Source of the DNA: Akkermansiaceae bacterium
GTDB lineage: Bacteria > Verrucomicrobiota > Verrucomicrobiia > Verrucomicrobiales > DEV007
Reading direction: 5' to 3'
Assembly (NCBI GenBank): GCA_024233005.1
Contig: JACKQE010000008.1
Span: 62,001 to 126,000 of the forward strand
DNA: 64,000 bases
Shown: in pieces, positions 32,844-42,062 of the stretch
How the letters are laid out: each line of letters begins with the position of its first letter
How positions within the stretch are numbered: the first letter of the stretch is position 1
The notes under the pieces: model-generated
The model's input: the letters and a program-made list of their open reading frames with translations, nothing else
Databases searched by the model: none
What the model was told of the DNA's origin: nothing
Program-made: the position numbers and the translations under genes

Positions 32844-34858
32844 CCGGCCGCTCCCCTTCAGGCCGGGGCCAAAAACCCGCCGGTGACAAGGCTTCCGACG
32901 CTCCGAGGACGTTTGCTCTGGTGGGGAATCCCAACAGTGGCAAAACCACGCTGTTCAATTCGCTGACCGGTCTCCGGCAGAAAGTGGGCAACTACCCCGG
33001 CGTGACAGTGGAGCGTAAAGAAGGAGTCTGCTACGGTCAGCATGGCGAAACCTACCGCATCATCGATCTGCCGGGGTCCTACAGTCTTCACGTCCATTCT
33101 CCTGATGAGGAAGTCCTGCGCGATGTGCTGCTGGGGCGACGGTCGGACACCCCGGCGCCCGACGCCGTGATTTGTGTCGCCGATGCTTCCAATCTGGACC
33201 GGCACCTCTATCTCGTTTCTCAGGTCGTGGAACTGGGGCTTCCCACGATCGTCGTCCTGAACATGATGGACATCGCGGAGTCTCGCGAGATCGCCGTGGA
33301 TGCTAAAGCATTGGCAGAGGAACTGGGAGTGCCCGTCATCCCGATGCAAGCCAATACCCGGGAAGGTCTCGTGGAACTGCGGTTGGCGATGAGCCGGACG
33401 GATTTGCCGGCAGGGAAACACCGGGTGGCGCTGCCTGGGTCGGTCCCTGCGGAGATTGCGATGGACCGGTCGCAGCTTTATTTGTGTGAATGCGGCAAGC
33501 CGTTGCAGAAAGATCTGATCGATCCCGCGGCCTGGCAGGACGAAGTCATCGCGACGCGTTATGCCGAAGTGGACCGGCTCTGTGCCACCGCGACCCGTCA
33601 CGGGGAGCGACCCCGGCTCAGCACGACGGACCGTATCGACCGGTGGCTGCTTCACCCGTTTTTTGGTCCCGCCGGAGTCTGCCTCGTGCTGGGGCTGCTG
33701 TTCTATCTCGTCTTTGCGGCGGCGGAGGGCCCCATGCACGCCATTGAGGGGCTGTTTACTTGGCTGGCCAACCTGGTCGGAGGCATTCTTCCGGCAGGGG
33801 ACTTTCACGATCTCGTGACCGATGGCATCATCGCCGGAGTGGGAGGGGTGCTGGTTTTCCTCCCCCAGATCTTCATTTTGTTCTTTATCATCGGTCTGAT
33901 GGAGGACACGGGATACCTCTCACGGGTCGCCTTCATCATGGACCGCATCATGGGCATGGTCGGCCTCAATGGACGGGCTTTCATCCCGTTGCTCAGCTCC
34001 TATGCCTGCGCGGTGCCGGCCATCATGGGCGCCCGCACGATCGACAATCCCCGGGACCGTCTCGTCACCATTCTTGTCGCTCCCTGGGCCAGTTGTTCCG
34101 CCCGTCTTCCGGTTTATCTGTTGTTGCTCCCCCTCCTGGTGCCGGGCAAGCACCAGTTCCTTGCCTTGGCGGGACTCTACGGCCTCGGAACGGCGGGGTT
34201 GATGCTCTTTGCCTGGATTTTCAGCCGGTTCCTTGGTCGGGGCAATGCCATGCCGGCGGTGATTGAGTTGCCGGGATACAAGCGGCCCGATTGGCACAGC
34301 ATTCTCCTCCAAGTCTGGCACCGGGTGCGGCTCTTCATTCGTCGTGCCGGCACGGTGATTTTGGCGGTCTCGATCCTGCTCTGGGTGGTGCAGACCTACC
34401 CCAAGGCTCCGCAGTTGGAAAAGGCCGCGCAGTTGGAGCAAAGCTATGCCGGCCGTCTCGGCAAGACCATCGAGCCGGTGATCGCTCCGCTCGGGTTTGA
34501 TTGGAAAATCGGCATCGGCCTGCTTGCTTCCTTTGCCGCCCGCGAGGTGTTTGTTTCGTCGATGTCCATTTCCTACAGCATTCAGGAAGAAGACGAGGAC
34601 ATTGGCCTCCGCAAACTGCGCGAGAAGTTTTCCGAAGCCCGTCGTCCGGATGGCACGGCGGTCTTCAGTCCCCTGGTCTGTCTCAGCCTGCTGGTCTTTT
34701 ATGTGTTCGCCCTGCAATGTGTCAGCACCGTGGCTGTGGTGCGGAGGGAAACCAACTCTTGGAGATGGGCCGGTTTCCAATTTTTCTGGATGACCGGCTC
34801 GGCCTATCTGGCGTCACTGCTCGTGTTCCAGATCGGGCGGTGGCTGGGTTTCAGCTAA
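32840..34858 (+). CDS. feoB: ferrous iron transporter FeoB
   Basis: A 672-residue FeoB that imports Fe2+ across the inner membrane. The N-terminal G domain has G1 GNPNSGKTT (29-37), G3 DLPG and G4 NMMD, followed by the GDI helical part. About eight to ten membrane helices make the permease. The Gate motifs are present but altered: gate 1 reads SYACAVPAIMGAR, with Ala where many FeoB have Asn after Cys, and gate 2 reads SCSARLPVY. No feoC follows. The 3' end overlaps the stop of the convergent nitrilase-like gene by 4 bp. Confidence 0.96.
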   Translation: MTGRSPSGRGQKPAGDKASDAPRTFALVGNPNSGKTTLFNSLTGLRQKVGNYPGVTVERKEGVCYGQHGETYRIIDLPGSYSLHVHSPDEEVLRDVLLGRRSDTPAPDAVICVADASNLDRHLYLVSQVVELGLPTIVVLNMMDIAESREIAVDAKALAEELGVPVIPMQANTREGLVELRLAMSRTDLPAGKHRVALPGSVPAEIAMDRSQLYLCECGKPLQKDLIDPAAWQDEVIATRYAEVDRLCATATRHGERPRLSTTDRIDRWLLHPFFGPAGVCLVLGLLFYLVFAAAEGPMHAIEGLFTWLANLVGGILPAGDFHDLVTDGIIAGVGGVLVFLPQIFILFFIIGLMEDTGYLSRVAFIMDRIMGMVGLNGRAFIPLLSSYACAVPAIMGARTIDNPRDRLVTILVAPWASCSARLPVYLLLLPLLVPGKHQFLALAGLYGLGTAGLMLFAWIFSRFLGRGNAMPAVIELPGYKRPDWHSILLQVWHRVRLFIRRAGTVILAVSILLWVVQTYPKAPQLEKAAQLEQSYAGRLGKTIEPVIAPLGFDWKIGIGLLASFAAREVFVSSMSISYSIQEEDEDIGLRKLREKFSEARRPDGTAVFSPLVCLSLLVFYVFALQCVSTVAVVRRETNSWRWAGFQFFWMTGSAYLASLLVFQIGRWLGFS

Positions 34859-35784
34859 GGCCTCCGGAACGGGAACCCTCCCATCCATTCGATCTCCGGG
34901 GGAAACACCTGCGTCACGCTGGAAGGATTGGTCTCGAGACGGTTCCGTCGCATTTCCTGAAGCCGCTCCCGTTCGATCTGGTAGCGCCGGCGCCGGCTTC
35001 CGGATTCGATCAGAGAGGTATCCCGATCTTCTCTCACCCGTTCCAGAAAGGCGGTCTGGGAGGGGGAATAGAGGGCATTCCAGCCGAGGTTGACATCGAT
35101 GAGATCGGTGTCGGCCCTGCCCGTGAGAGGGGCCACGGCCACGTGGCAACCGAGTTCGATGGCCCGGGCCGAAGCGCACCGGTTCACCCGTTCGGCCCCC
35201 AGGCAGGTTTCGGTGGCACTGGGTACCAGGATCAGGTCCACTCCCGATCCACGCAGGGCGGCGGAGATTTCCGGGATTTCAATGTCGAGACAGACCAGCA
35301 CCGCGAGGGTCAGTCCCCGGAAAGAGAGTAGTTGAAGGCTGTCTCCGGGCGACAATCGGATGGCATGGGGCTCCTGAGGATGAGCTTCCCACGGGGTGAG
35401 ATGCAATTTGTCCTGATGGGTCGGGGTTCCTTCGAGGAGAAGGGGCGCGCGGTTCCTCCACTCGGTGTCACCCGTTCCGTTCTGGATTTCGCAGGGACAG
35501 GTGCCGAAGACCACCAGTCCGCGGGAAAGGGCGGGATCTTCCACCAAACTCGGCCAACCCTTTTGCCAGAACCATTGCCCCACCCGGGCGACATCGTCCA
35601 CTGCCCCGGAATGTGACTGTCGCAGCATTGGGGCCAGACCCATCCAGCAGAATTCCGGAAACAGCACCACATCGGCACCACTCTCCAGCGATGCGACGGC
35701 ATGGTCGCGCATGGCGCGGCAGGCTTCCTCCGCGCTGATCCGAGGTTCCCCGGGGTCCCAACTCCAGATGTCCAGTGTCAGCAT
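34855..35784 (-). CDS. carbon-nitrogen hydrolase (nitrilase superfamily)
   Basis: 309 residues with the nitrilase catalytic triad E44 (LFPEF), K126 (HQDKLHLT) and C165 (LVCLDIEIP). It hydrolyses a non-peptide C-N bond, probably an amide; the substrate is unknown. The start at 35784 lies inside the 3' end of the upstream GNAT gene (7-bp overlap), so translation is coupled. In other bacteria, GNAT and carbon-nitrogen hydrolase domains occur in that order within one polypeptide, so the pair probably acts on a common pathway. Confidence 0.9.
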   Translation of the reverse strand: MLTLDIWSWDPGEPRISAEEACRAMRDHAVASLESGADVVLFPEFCWMGLAPMLRQSHSGAVDDVARVGQWFWQKGWPSLVEDPALSRGLVVFGTCPCEIQNGTGDTEWRNRAPLLLEGTPTHQDKLHLTPWEAHPQEPHAIRLSPGDSLQLLSFRGLTLAVLVCLDIEIPEISAALRGSGVDLILVPSATETCLGAERVNRCASARAIELGCHVAVAPLTGRADTDLIDVNLGWNALYSPSQTAFLERVREDRDTSLIESGSRRRRYQIERERLQEMRRNRLETNPSSVTQVFPPEIEWMGGFPFRRP

Positions 35785-36371
35785 GGCCACTCCTTCACCC
35801 AGAAAGTGAGCCGTTTGGGGCTCTCCTCGGATTCCCCGATTTCCTTCCAAACAAACTCACTCTGCAACTCCGGCTGGCGTTGGTACCCCTGGGACTGCCA
35901 GAAGGTGTCCAGCGACCGGTACCCGTCCGGGCGCAGGGGATGATTGTCCGGCCGGTCCACGGCACAGAACACGGTCAGGCGGAATGGACCCATCGCCCGG
36001 GCATGGGCTTCGCGGCGACGGAAAAACTCCTTGCCGACGCCGTGGCCCCGATACTCAGGCAGCAATATCGATTCACCGAAGTAAAACACCTCCTCCGGCG
36101 GGATCCCGGCTGTCAGGAAGGGAGCTTGAAATTCCGGGCCTTCGTCTTCCATGGGTAGACAGGTGGTGGCCCCGACAGGGCGGCCATCGTCCCGGACAAG
36201 GATCACGAGAGCCCTGGGGGAACGAGCGTAGGTCAGGAGATACTCGCGTTCGTAGGGCAACGACCCGTCATAAAGATAGGGATATTCCCGGAAAATGCGG
36301 ATCCGGAGGCGACCCAGGTCGTCGAGATGGGGCAGGAGAGCTTCCCCACGCAGTTCAAGGTATTCCAGCAT
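35778..36371 (-). CDS. GNAT family N-acetyltransferase
   Basis: 197 residues with a GNAT fold. The acetyl-CoA pyrophosphate loop is LLPEYRGHGVGKEFF (about residues 105-119), preceded by the VFYFGESILL strand. A C-terminal YRSLDTFWQSQGYQR segment resembles the region seen in GNAT-nitrilase fusion proteins. It transfers an acyl group to an amine of unknown identity. It is encoded 24 bp after the HupE-like gene and overlaps the nitrilase start by 7 bp. Confidence 0.88.
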   Translation of the reverse strand: MLEYLELRGEALLPHLDDLGRLRIRIFREYPYLYDGSLPYEREYLLTYARSPRALVILVRDDGRPVGATTCLPMEDEGPEFQAPFLTAGIPPEEVFYFGESILLPEYRGHGVGKEFFRRREAHARAMGPFRLTVFCAVDRPDNHPLRPDGYRSLDTFWQSQGYQRQPELQSEFVWKEIGESEESPKRLTFWVKEWPC

Positions 36372-36395
36372 CGTTTTTGGATCGGAAGAGGTGCT

Positions 36396-37550
36396 TCAGG
36401 CTCCCAGTGCCAGATGATAAATGGCGAACCCTGCAAGGGCGAGGCAGAGTGGCGTGACGAACCTGCTGTGAAACCAGGGCCGGTGCCGCCAAGGTCTGGC
36501 AAGGAAAAATCCCGCGGCGAGGAAAACCAGAAATCCGAGCAAGATTCCCCCTAAAAACGCAAGGTGATGGGGTGGCGGAGAGGGAAGGAGACGGAACGAA
36601 TCTCCCAAAACAAGGCCCACCATCAAAGAAAAGCCGAAAATCAACGGCAGGCGCCAGCGGGTCATGCCGGGATGGAAAAGCACCTCGACGGAGAGCCAGA
36701 GCAATCCGGCCGGCGCGAGACGACGCGCGAGAGGGGACAGGCTCGCTGGGTAGTCTGATCCGCCAGAGTGAGTCGTCCAGAAAAACGTGGCAAGGAGGCC
36801 CAGTAGAAAGATACCGGCCTGCCCGAGCAGGGTGCGTCCGGAGTCGTTCGCCAGAAGGAAGCAGAGCCCGAAGCACAGCACCAACCAGCCGGAGGTCTGG
36901 AGAAACCCCAGTCCCCGGATGAGAAAGCGGTCCGGAGTCCCGCTTTCCGTCCCACCTGCTGATCGGGGTGGTTCCGTTCCTGCGGCCTTGACGGGTGGTG
37001 CCGGAGCGGAGGCGGGGGCCGCGTCAAACGGGGATCCCTCGATGACCGGACGCAGGCTCTGGGGGCGGCTGAACTCACCGGGCAGCATCACCTCGAGACG
37101 GCGCGCTTCTTTGCCGTCCTTGATGACGAGCAAGACGACGGAAATTTCCGTGGTCTCGGCGACCCGGATCATGAAGTGTTCCGCCTCTGGAGGAAGGGAA
37201 CCGGAGAGAGTTGTGATCACGGAAAGCCGCTGCATCTCGGGCGGAGCTTCTTTGTCCGGTTGGACCGTGGTCACTTCGATGCCCGGCTTGGCGATCTGGT
37301 CGTCAAAGTAGACTTGGATGGACTGTTCCGCGAAATTGCGGGCCGCGGTTTCCGGCGGCAGTTGTTCATTTTGCACCACCGTTTCTGAGGGCTCGACGCC
37401 CATGGCCATTTCCAATTGGTAGGTGCGGCCCTGGGTGTCGATCCTCGCCACCGCGGAGACAGCCGTGACTTTGTGCGCCCGGGCGTCTCCGGGCAGCAGC
37501 CCAAGGCAGATGGCGGTGAAGGAGAGAAGCCGGAGGCGCATGGACAACAT
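36396..37550 (-). CDS. signal-peptide-bearing membrane protein, HupE/UreJ_2-like
   Basis: 384 residues. It has a signal peptide (about 1-25, RLLSFTAICLGLLPGDARAH), a ~150-residue periplasmic beta domain, a Pro/Ala-rich linker, and from about residue 215 six or seven membrane helices. The layout matches the larger HupE/UreJ_2 proteins found in many environmental bacteria, but the His-rich metal motifs of classical HupE are not evident. The assignment is therefore by architecture more than by motif. It begins 5 bp after the GlcD-type gene and may belong to the same transcript. A second start at 37541 is possible. Confidence 0.55.
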   Translation of the reverse strand: MLSMRLRLLSFTAICLGLLPGDARAHKVTAVSAVARIDTQGRTYQLEMAMGVEPSETVVQNEQLPPETAARNFAEQSIQVYFDDQIAKPGIEVTTVQPDKEAPPEMQRLSVITTLSGSLPPEAEHFMIRVAETTEISVVLLVIKDGKEARRLEVMLPGEFSRPQSLRPVIEGSPFDAAPASAPAPPVKAAGTEPPRSAGGTESGTPDRFLIRGLGFLQTSGWLVLCFGLCFLLANDSGRTLLGQAGIFLLGLLATFFWTTHSGGSDYPASLSPLARRLAPAGLLWLSVEVLFHPGMTRWRLPLIFGFSLMVGLVLGDSFRLLPSPPPHHLAFLGGILLGFLVFLAAGFFLARPWRHRPWFHSRFVTPLCLALAGFAIYHLALGA

Positions 37551-37555
37551 GGGGG

Positions 37556-38932
37556 TCAGTCGAAAATTTTCCCGGGATTGAGGAGGTTGCCGGGATCCAG
37601 GGACTGCTTGATCTGGCGCATCAAACGGTAGCTGCCGGTGTCGAACTGCCGGGATAGGAACGGCTTTTTCGCCAGGCCGATGCCGTGCTCCCCGGTGATC
37701 GTTCCCCCCAGTGAGATGGTGTAGTCAAAGATCTCTGACATCGCCTCCTCGACCCGTTCCATTTCCGCTTGGTCGCGCTCGTCGGTGAGGAAGGTGGGGT
37801 GGACATTGCCATCACCGAAGTGGCCAAAGGTGGCGATTTCCAACTGGTGTCGCGCGGCCGTTGCCTCGATGAAACGGACGATTTCCGGCAGCCTGCTGCG
37901 GGGGACGGTGACGTCCTCCAGAATCGTCGTGGGCCGCAGCCGGGCGAGCGCGGCGAAGGCACTGCGGCGGGCCGTGGCCAGCTTCGCGGCTTCCTCCGGG
38001 GTAGCCGCGACCCGGACCTCAATGGCGTTGTTCTGGCGGGCGATCTCCGCCATGGCCGCGGTTTCGTCCTCCACCACCGCAGGATGTCCGTCCGTTTCCA
38101 TCAATACCACCGCGGCGGCATCCGTGGGGAGACCGACTTTGGCGAATGCTTCCACGCAATGGCAGGTCTTGCGGTCGAGGAATTCCAAGGTGCAGGGAAT
38201 GATGGGGCGGGCAATGATGTCCGAAACCGTGCGGGCAGCCTCATCCAGCGTCCGGTAGGTGGCGAGCAGGGTGCGACGGGCGGCCGGTCTCGGGAGCAGT
38301 TTGAGGAGCACCCGGGTGATGATTCCGAGGGTGCCTTCCGAACCCACAAAAAGGTCTTTCATGGAGTAGCCGGCGACGTCCTTGACGCATTTCGAGCCAA
38401 GCCAGGCCACGGAACCGTCGGCCAGCACCACTTCCAGTCCCATCACATAATCCCGGGTCACCCCGTATTTCAGACCCCTCAAGCCACCCGAATTGTTTGC
38501 CACATTCCCACCGATCGTGGAAATGCGCTGGGAACCGGGATCGGGCGGGTAAAACAATCCCAAGGGGACGCACTGCGCATCGATGTCGGCGGTGATGACT
38601 CCCGGTTCGCAGAGCAGTGTCAGGTTCGGGGCATCGATTTCGAGAATCCGGTTGAGCCTGACCAGGCACACGACGAGGCCCCCCGGCACCGGATGGCTGC
38701 CTCCAGAGAGCCCGGTGCCGCTGCCGCGCGTCACGACGGGCACCTGGTGGGCTTTGGCGAGACGCATGATGCTGGCCACCTCCGCGGTCGTGCCCGGCAA
38801 GACCACGGCTTCGGCCGGTGCCTTCATTGCCGCCGTGCCGTCAAACCCATAGGGAATGACATCTTCCGGTTCGGTCAGGACATTCCCCTCACCACAAAGG
38901 CCGCGCAGGGAATCAAGAAAAGAAGGGGACAT
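37556..38932 (-). CDS. FAD-linked oxidase, glycolate oxidase GlcD-type
   Basis: A 458-residue flavoprotein of the FAD_binding_4/FAD-oxidase C family (GlcD, D-lactate dehydrogenase, D-2-hydroxyglutarate dehydrogenase). Motifs are TRGSGTGLSGGSHPVPGG, PPDPGSQRISTIGGNVANNS, the FAD-contacting VAGYSMKDLFVGSEGTLGII, and the C-terminal metal/substrate residues FGHFGDGNVHPTF and GEHGIGLAKK. It oxidises a D-2-hydroxy acid. No glcE or glcF partner adjoins it, so it may function alone, as in D-lactate dehydrogenases. It lies 32 bp downstream of an OppD-type gene. Confidence 0.92.
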   Translation of the reverse strand: MSPSFLDSLRGLCGEGNVLTEPEDVIPYGFDGTAAMKAPAEAVVLPGTTAEVASIMRLAKAHQVPVVTRGSGTGLSGGSHPVPGGLVVCLVRLNRILEIDAPNLTLLCEPGVITADIDAQCVPLGLFYPPDPGSQRISTIGGNVANNSGGLRGLKYGVTRDYVMGLEVVLADGSVAWLGSKCVKDVAGYSMKDLFVGSEGTLGIITRVLLKLLPRPAARRTLLATYRTLDEAARTVSDIIARPIIPCTLEFLDRKTCHCVEAFAKVGLPTDAAAVVLMETDGHPAVVEDETAAMAEIARQNNAIEVRVAATPEEAAKLATARRSAFAALARLRPTTILEDVTVPRSRLPEIVRFIEATAARHQLEIATFGHFGDGNVHPTFLTDERDQAEMERVEEAMSEIFDYTISLGGTITGEHGIGLAKKPFLSRQFDTGSYRLMRQIKQSLDPGNLLNPGKIFD

Positions 38933-38964
38933 GGGAGGAGAATCGGGAAAGGGACCACGAGGCA

Positions 38965-39963
38965 TCAGGTCGCGGGCACCGTGCCACACCTGGGACAGGC
39001 TTCGACCCAGTGGCCGGGCGCCACTTCGGCAAGCGGGGGACGGTGGTCTTTCATTGCCTGGGTATGCTCCAGGCCGGAACGTTCCCAGAAACGGCAGCCT
39101 TCATTGAGGTTCCGGAGTGATGGGACCTGCCCCGGAATGGTACTGAGGCGCGTCTTGGGAGGATGATCAAGTCGCGGGATGCTCTGGAGCAGGCCGCGGG
39201 TGTAGGCATGGGTGGGGGAGGAAAAAATGAGGCCGACCGGGGCTTTTTCCACGATGCGGCCGGCATACATCACCGCCACCTCGTCGCACATCTCCGCAAT
39301 CACTCCCAGATCATGGGTGATCAACAGCACGGACATGCCATTCTCTTTCTGCAGGTCTTGAATGAGCTGCAGGATCTGGGCCTGCACGGTGACATCGAGC
39401 GCCGTGGTCGGCTCGTCGGCGATGAGCAACCTTGGATCGCAGGAGAGGGCCATGGCGATCATGACCCGCTGGCGCATGCCGCCGGAGAGCTGGTGGGGGT
39501 AGTCATTGACCCGTTGCTCCGGAGCGGGAATACCCACTTTTTTGAGCAGATCGATGGTTCTGCGGTCCGCTTCCGCCTGCGGAAGTTTCTTGTGGCGGCG
39601 CAGGACTTCGGAAATCTGCCGCCCCACTTTCCAGACAGGATTGAGCGCCGTCATGGGTTCCTGAAAAGCCACGCTGATTTCGCCTCCCCGGACCTGGTAG
39701 AGCCGTTCGAGCGGGGCTTTGACGAGGTCTTCCTTTCCGAAGAGGATTTCACCCTGGAGAATCCGTCCCGCGGGCTGTTGCAGAAGACGCAGGATGGCCA
39801 TGGAAGTCACCGTTTTTCCGCAACCGGACTCCCCGACCAAACCCACGGTCTTGCCGGCGGGAATGTCAAAGCTGACGCCGTCCACCGCGACCACCTGGCC
39901 GTCGTCGGTGTCGAACCCCACTCTCAAGTCCCGGACCCTGAGCAGATCATTGGCGTCACTCAT
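38965..39963 (-). CDS. oligopeptide ABC transporter ATPase, OppD/DppD type
   Basis: A 332-residue nucleotide-binding protein. It has Walker A GLVGESGCGKTV, signature QLSGGMRQRV, Walker B LLIADEPTTALDV and switch His in LLITHDLGV. The C-terminal oligopeptide-ABC extension carries Cys residues (EGCRFWERSG and VEACPRCG) at the positions where the family usually binds an iron-sulfur cluster. It is the only OppD-type ATPase in the window and overlaps the binding-protein gene upstream by 4 bp. Its usual OppF partner is not in this operon. Confidence 0.93.
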   Translation of the reverse strand: MSDANDLLRVRDLRVGFDTDDGQVVAVDGVSFDIPAGKTVGLVGESGCGKTVTSMAILRLLQQPAGRILQGEILFGKEDLVKAPLERLYQVRGGEISVAFQEPMTALNPVWKVGRQISEVLRRHKKLPQAEADRRTIDLLKKVGIPAPEQRVNDYPHQLSGGMRQRVMIAMALSCDPRLLIADEPTTALDVTVQAQILQLIQDLQKENGMSVLLITHDLGVIAEMCDEVAVMYAGRIVEKAPVGLIFSSPTHAYTRGLLQSIPRLDHPPKTRLSTIPGQVPSLRNLNEGCRFWERSGLEHTQAMKDHRPPLAEVAPGHWVEACPRCGTVPAT

Positions 39964-42062
39964 GGCTGCTTGTCCTCCTCCGGGCTTCCGCTTTTGACAC
40001 GGTACTGGTCATAGACCTTCAGGACTTCGGGGTAGGTCTTGCCGGAGCGCATCGCGGCGAGGGTTTCCTTTTTGATGTCCTCATCCACCCACTGCACCCC
40101 CGCTTCCATGGCGTCGTAGGCGATTTTCACATTGAAAGTGTTGGCCGGAAACCTCACCCAGCGCCAGTAGCCGATGCGGTAATAATCCTGCACATAGCCG
40201 GGAATGAAAATGGCATCACGATGGATGAACTCCTCGCACTTGTGGGAAGCCTCGCGCATTTCCTCGATCGTGGTCGCGTTCCGCTGGATCGTGGCCCACT
40301 TGTCCATCTCCGGGTTGGCATAGCAGAAGAGGTTGTTGGTGTTGGTCTTCGGTGTTTTTCCGTCGGGCTCGTAGGCATCCTTGCTGTGGAAAAACTGGAA
40401 GTAGTCCATGAAAGGCGGATCCAGCCCAAATCCCGAGAGGGTGATGTCGTGCTGCTTCAAGGTTGCCTTTTTGAAGTAAGAGGTGCCGTCCACGCCGTCC
40501 AGCTTGTACTCCACGCCCACCTTGAGGGCCTCCTCCTTGAGGCGCTGCATGATCTTGTCGCCTGTCGCGGATTTAGGGTAGGTGATTTCAAAGGAGAGGC
40601 GTTGTTTTGCCGCATTGACCAGCACCCCGTCTTTTCCGGTCGAGGTGAAACCCGCCCTGGCGAAGGCTTCGCGGGCTTTCTGGGGGGAGAATTCCCGTGC
40701 TTTCAGCGTGGGGTGGGAGAGGTCTCCATACCCGTCCGCGAAGGTGCGCATGCGGGAGTAGTCGTTGCGCAGGTCGAATTCGATGACCTTGTCGAAATTG
40801 GTCGCGTAAGCGAGGCCGATGCGGACATCGAGATTGTTGAGGAGTGGCTTGCTGGTGTTGATGTAGAGCCCCCGGTTGACGCGGGGGTACTGGTTGTAGA
40901 ATTTGGCCTTCTCGATGTAGCCGTTGAAGACCGGCTCGACGTCGGTTTTTTCATACCAGTACTCCGGGAGATTGAGGATGAAGGTATCGAGCAGTCCGAC
41001 CTTGAACATTTCGAGCGCTTTCTCCTGCTCCCGGATCACCCGCATTTCGATGCGGTCCACGTTCCACCGGTTCTTGTAGAATTTCTTGTCCTTGGCCCAC
41101 CAGTCGGTGACCCGGCTGAGAGTGATGGAATAGCCTTTCTTGACATCCTCCTCGTGAATGATAAACGCCCCGGTGGAAGGGCGGCTGCGCCAGTCATAGC
41201 GTTGCTCGAAGTCCGGTCCGAACTCCCGGTAGTAATGCCGGGGCGCCGCCGGGACGCTGGTGAAATAGGGGGTCAGAGGTCGGGCGTCGGCGACCGTGAT
41301 CGACAGGGTGCGGTCGTCATATTTGGTGATGTTTTCGAACTGGGTGGCGTAGTACTCATTGCCGAACGGATTCGTCGGGTACTTGGAAAGTTGGAGATAG
41401 AACTGGAAAATGAAGTCATCCGCAGCCACCGGCACCCCGTCAGAGTAGGTGGCATCGGGATCGAGATGGTAGTACACGGTGCGGCGGTCCGCGCTCACCG
41501 CCCACTCCTTGGCGAGGCCGGGAATGACCGCCCCGGTGTCGGGGTGCAGGCCGGTCAGGCCGATCTCAATGTAGTCCCAGTGTTCGGAACGGAAGGAATT
41601 GTTCGAATTGGCCCCGATGACGCGCAGGGTGGGGGGGAACGCGAGCATGAAGTCGGTCAATTTGCCTCCCTTTTTGGCCGCATTGTCGCCGACTTCGGGT
41701 TCGCTCTGACCGTTCTCCCACACCAGGTCGGCCGGAACATCGGCGATGGTGGCAAACGTGAAAAACTCGGGATGGTCCAAACGGCGGCGCAGTTTCGTCA
41801 GGTCACGGCGCAGTTCCTCCAATTCGGCGGTCTGGGCGGGATCGGCCGCGAGGGCTTTTTCCTTGGGCTCCAGTTCAAGCAGAGTGGCTTTGGCCTCCTT
41901 GATGACCTGGGCGTTGTAGTCCTTGAGGAATGCCTCGTACTCGGCGGTGCAATCGTGGGGGGGGAATTCGTCCACCCGCGCACATCCCGCCGCCACCAGC
42001 ATCGGCAGGAGGAGCAGGGAGGCACGGAAGCCGGCCCGGGTATGGACGGGGGGGCGACTCAT
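39960..42062 (-). CDS. extracellular peptide-binding lipoprotein, YejA/OppA-like, with coiled-coil insert
   Basis: A 700-residue SBP_bac_5 protein. The signal peptide ends in a lipobox LVAAGC (Cys about residue 27). Between lipobox and binding domain is a charged helical segment (about 38-105, with KEAKATLLELEPKEKALAA), predicted coiled coil, absent from classical OppA. The binding-domain landmarks are AKEWAVSADRRTVYYHLD, SDGVPVAADDFIFQF and RIGLAYATNFDKVIEF. It probably delivers peptides to the two insert-bearing permeases upstream. It overlaps both neighbours by 4 bp. Confidence 0.88.
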   Translation of the reverse strand: MSRPPVHTRAGFRASLLLLPMLVAAGCARVDEFPPHDCTAEYEAFLKDYNAQVIKEAKATLLELEPKEKALAADPAQTAELEELRRDLTKLRRRLDHPEFFTFATIADVPADLVWENGQSEPEVGDNAAKKGGKLTDFMLAFPPTLRVIGANSNNSFRSEHWDYIEIGLTGLHPDTGAVIPGLAKEWAVSADRRTVYYHLDPDATYSDGVPVAADDFIFQFYLQLSKYPTNPFGNEYYATQFENITKYDDRTLSITVADARPLTPYFTSVPAAPRHYYREFGPDFEQRYDWRSRPSTGAFIIHEEDVKKGYSITLSRVTDWWAKDKKFYKNRWNVDRIEMRVIREQEKALEMFKVGLLDTFILNLPEYWYEKTDVEPVFNGYIEKAKFYNQYPRVNRGLYINTSKPLLNNLDVRIGLAYATNFDKVIEFDLRNDYSRMRTFADGYGDLSHPTLKAREFSPQKAREAFARAGFTSTGKDGVLVNAAKQRLSFEITYPKSATGDKIMQRLKEEALKVGVEYKLDGVDGTSYFKKATLKQHDITLSGFGLDPPFMDYFQFFHSKDAYEPDGKTPKTNTNNLFCYANPEMDKWATIQRNATTIEEMREASHKCEEFIHRDAIFIPGYVQDYYRIGYWRWVRFPANTFNVKIAYDAMEAGVQWVDEDIKKETLAAMRSGKTYPEVLKVYDQYRVKSGSPEEDKQP

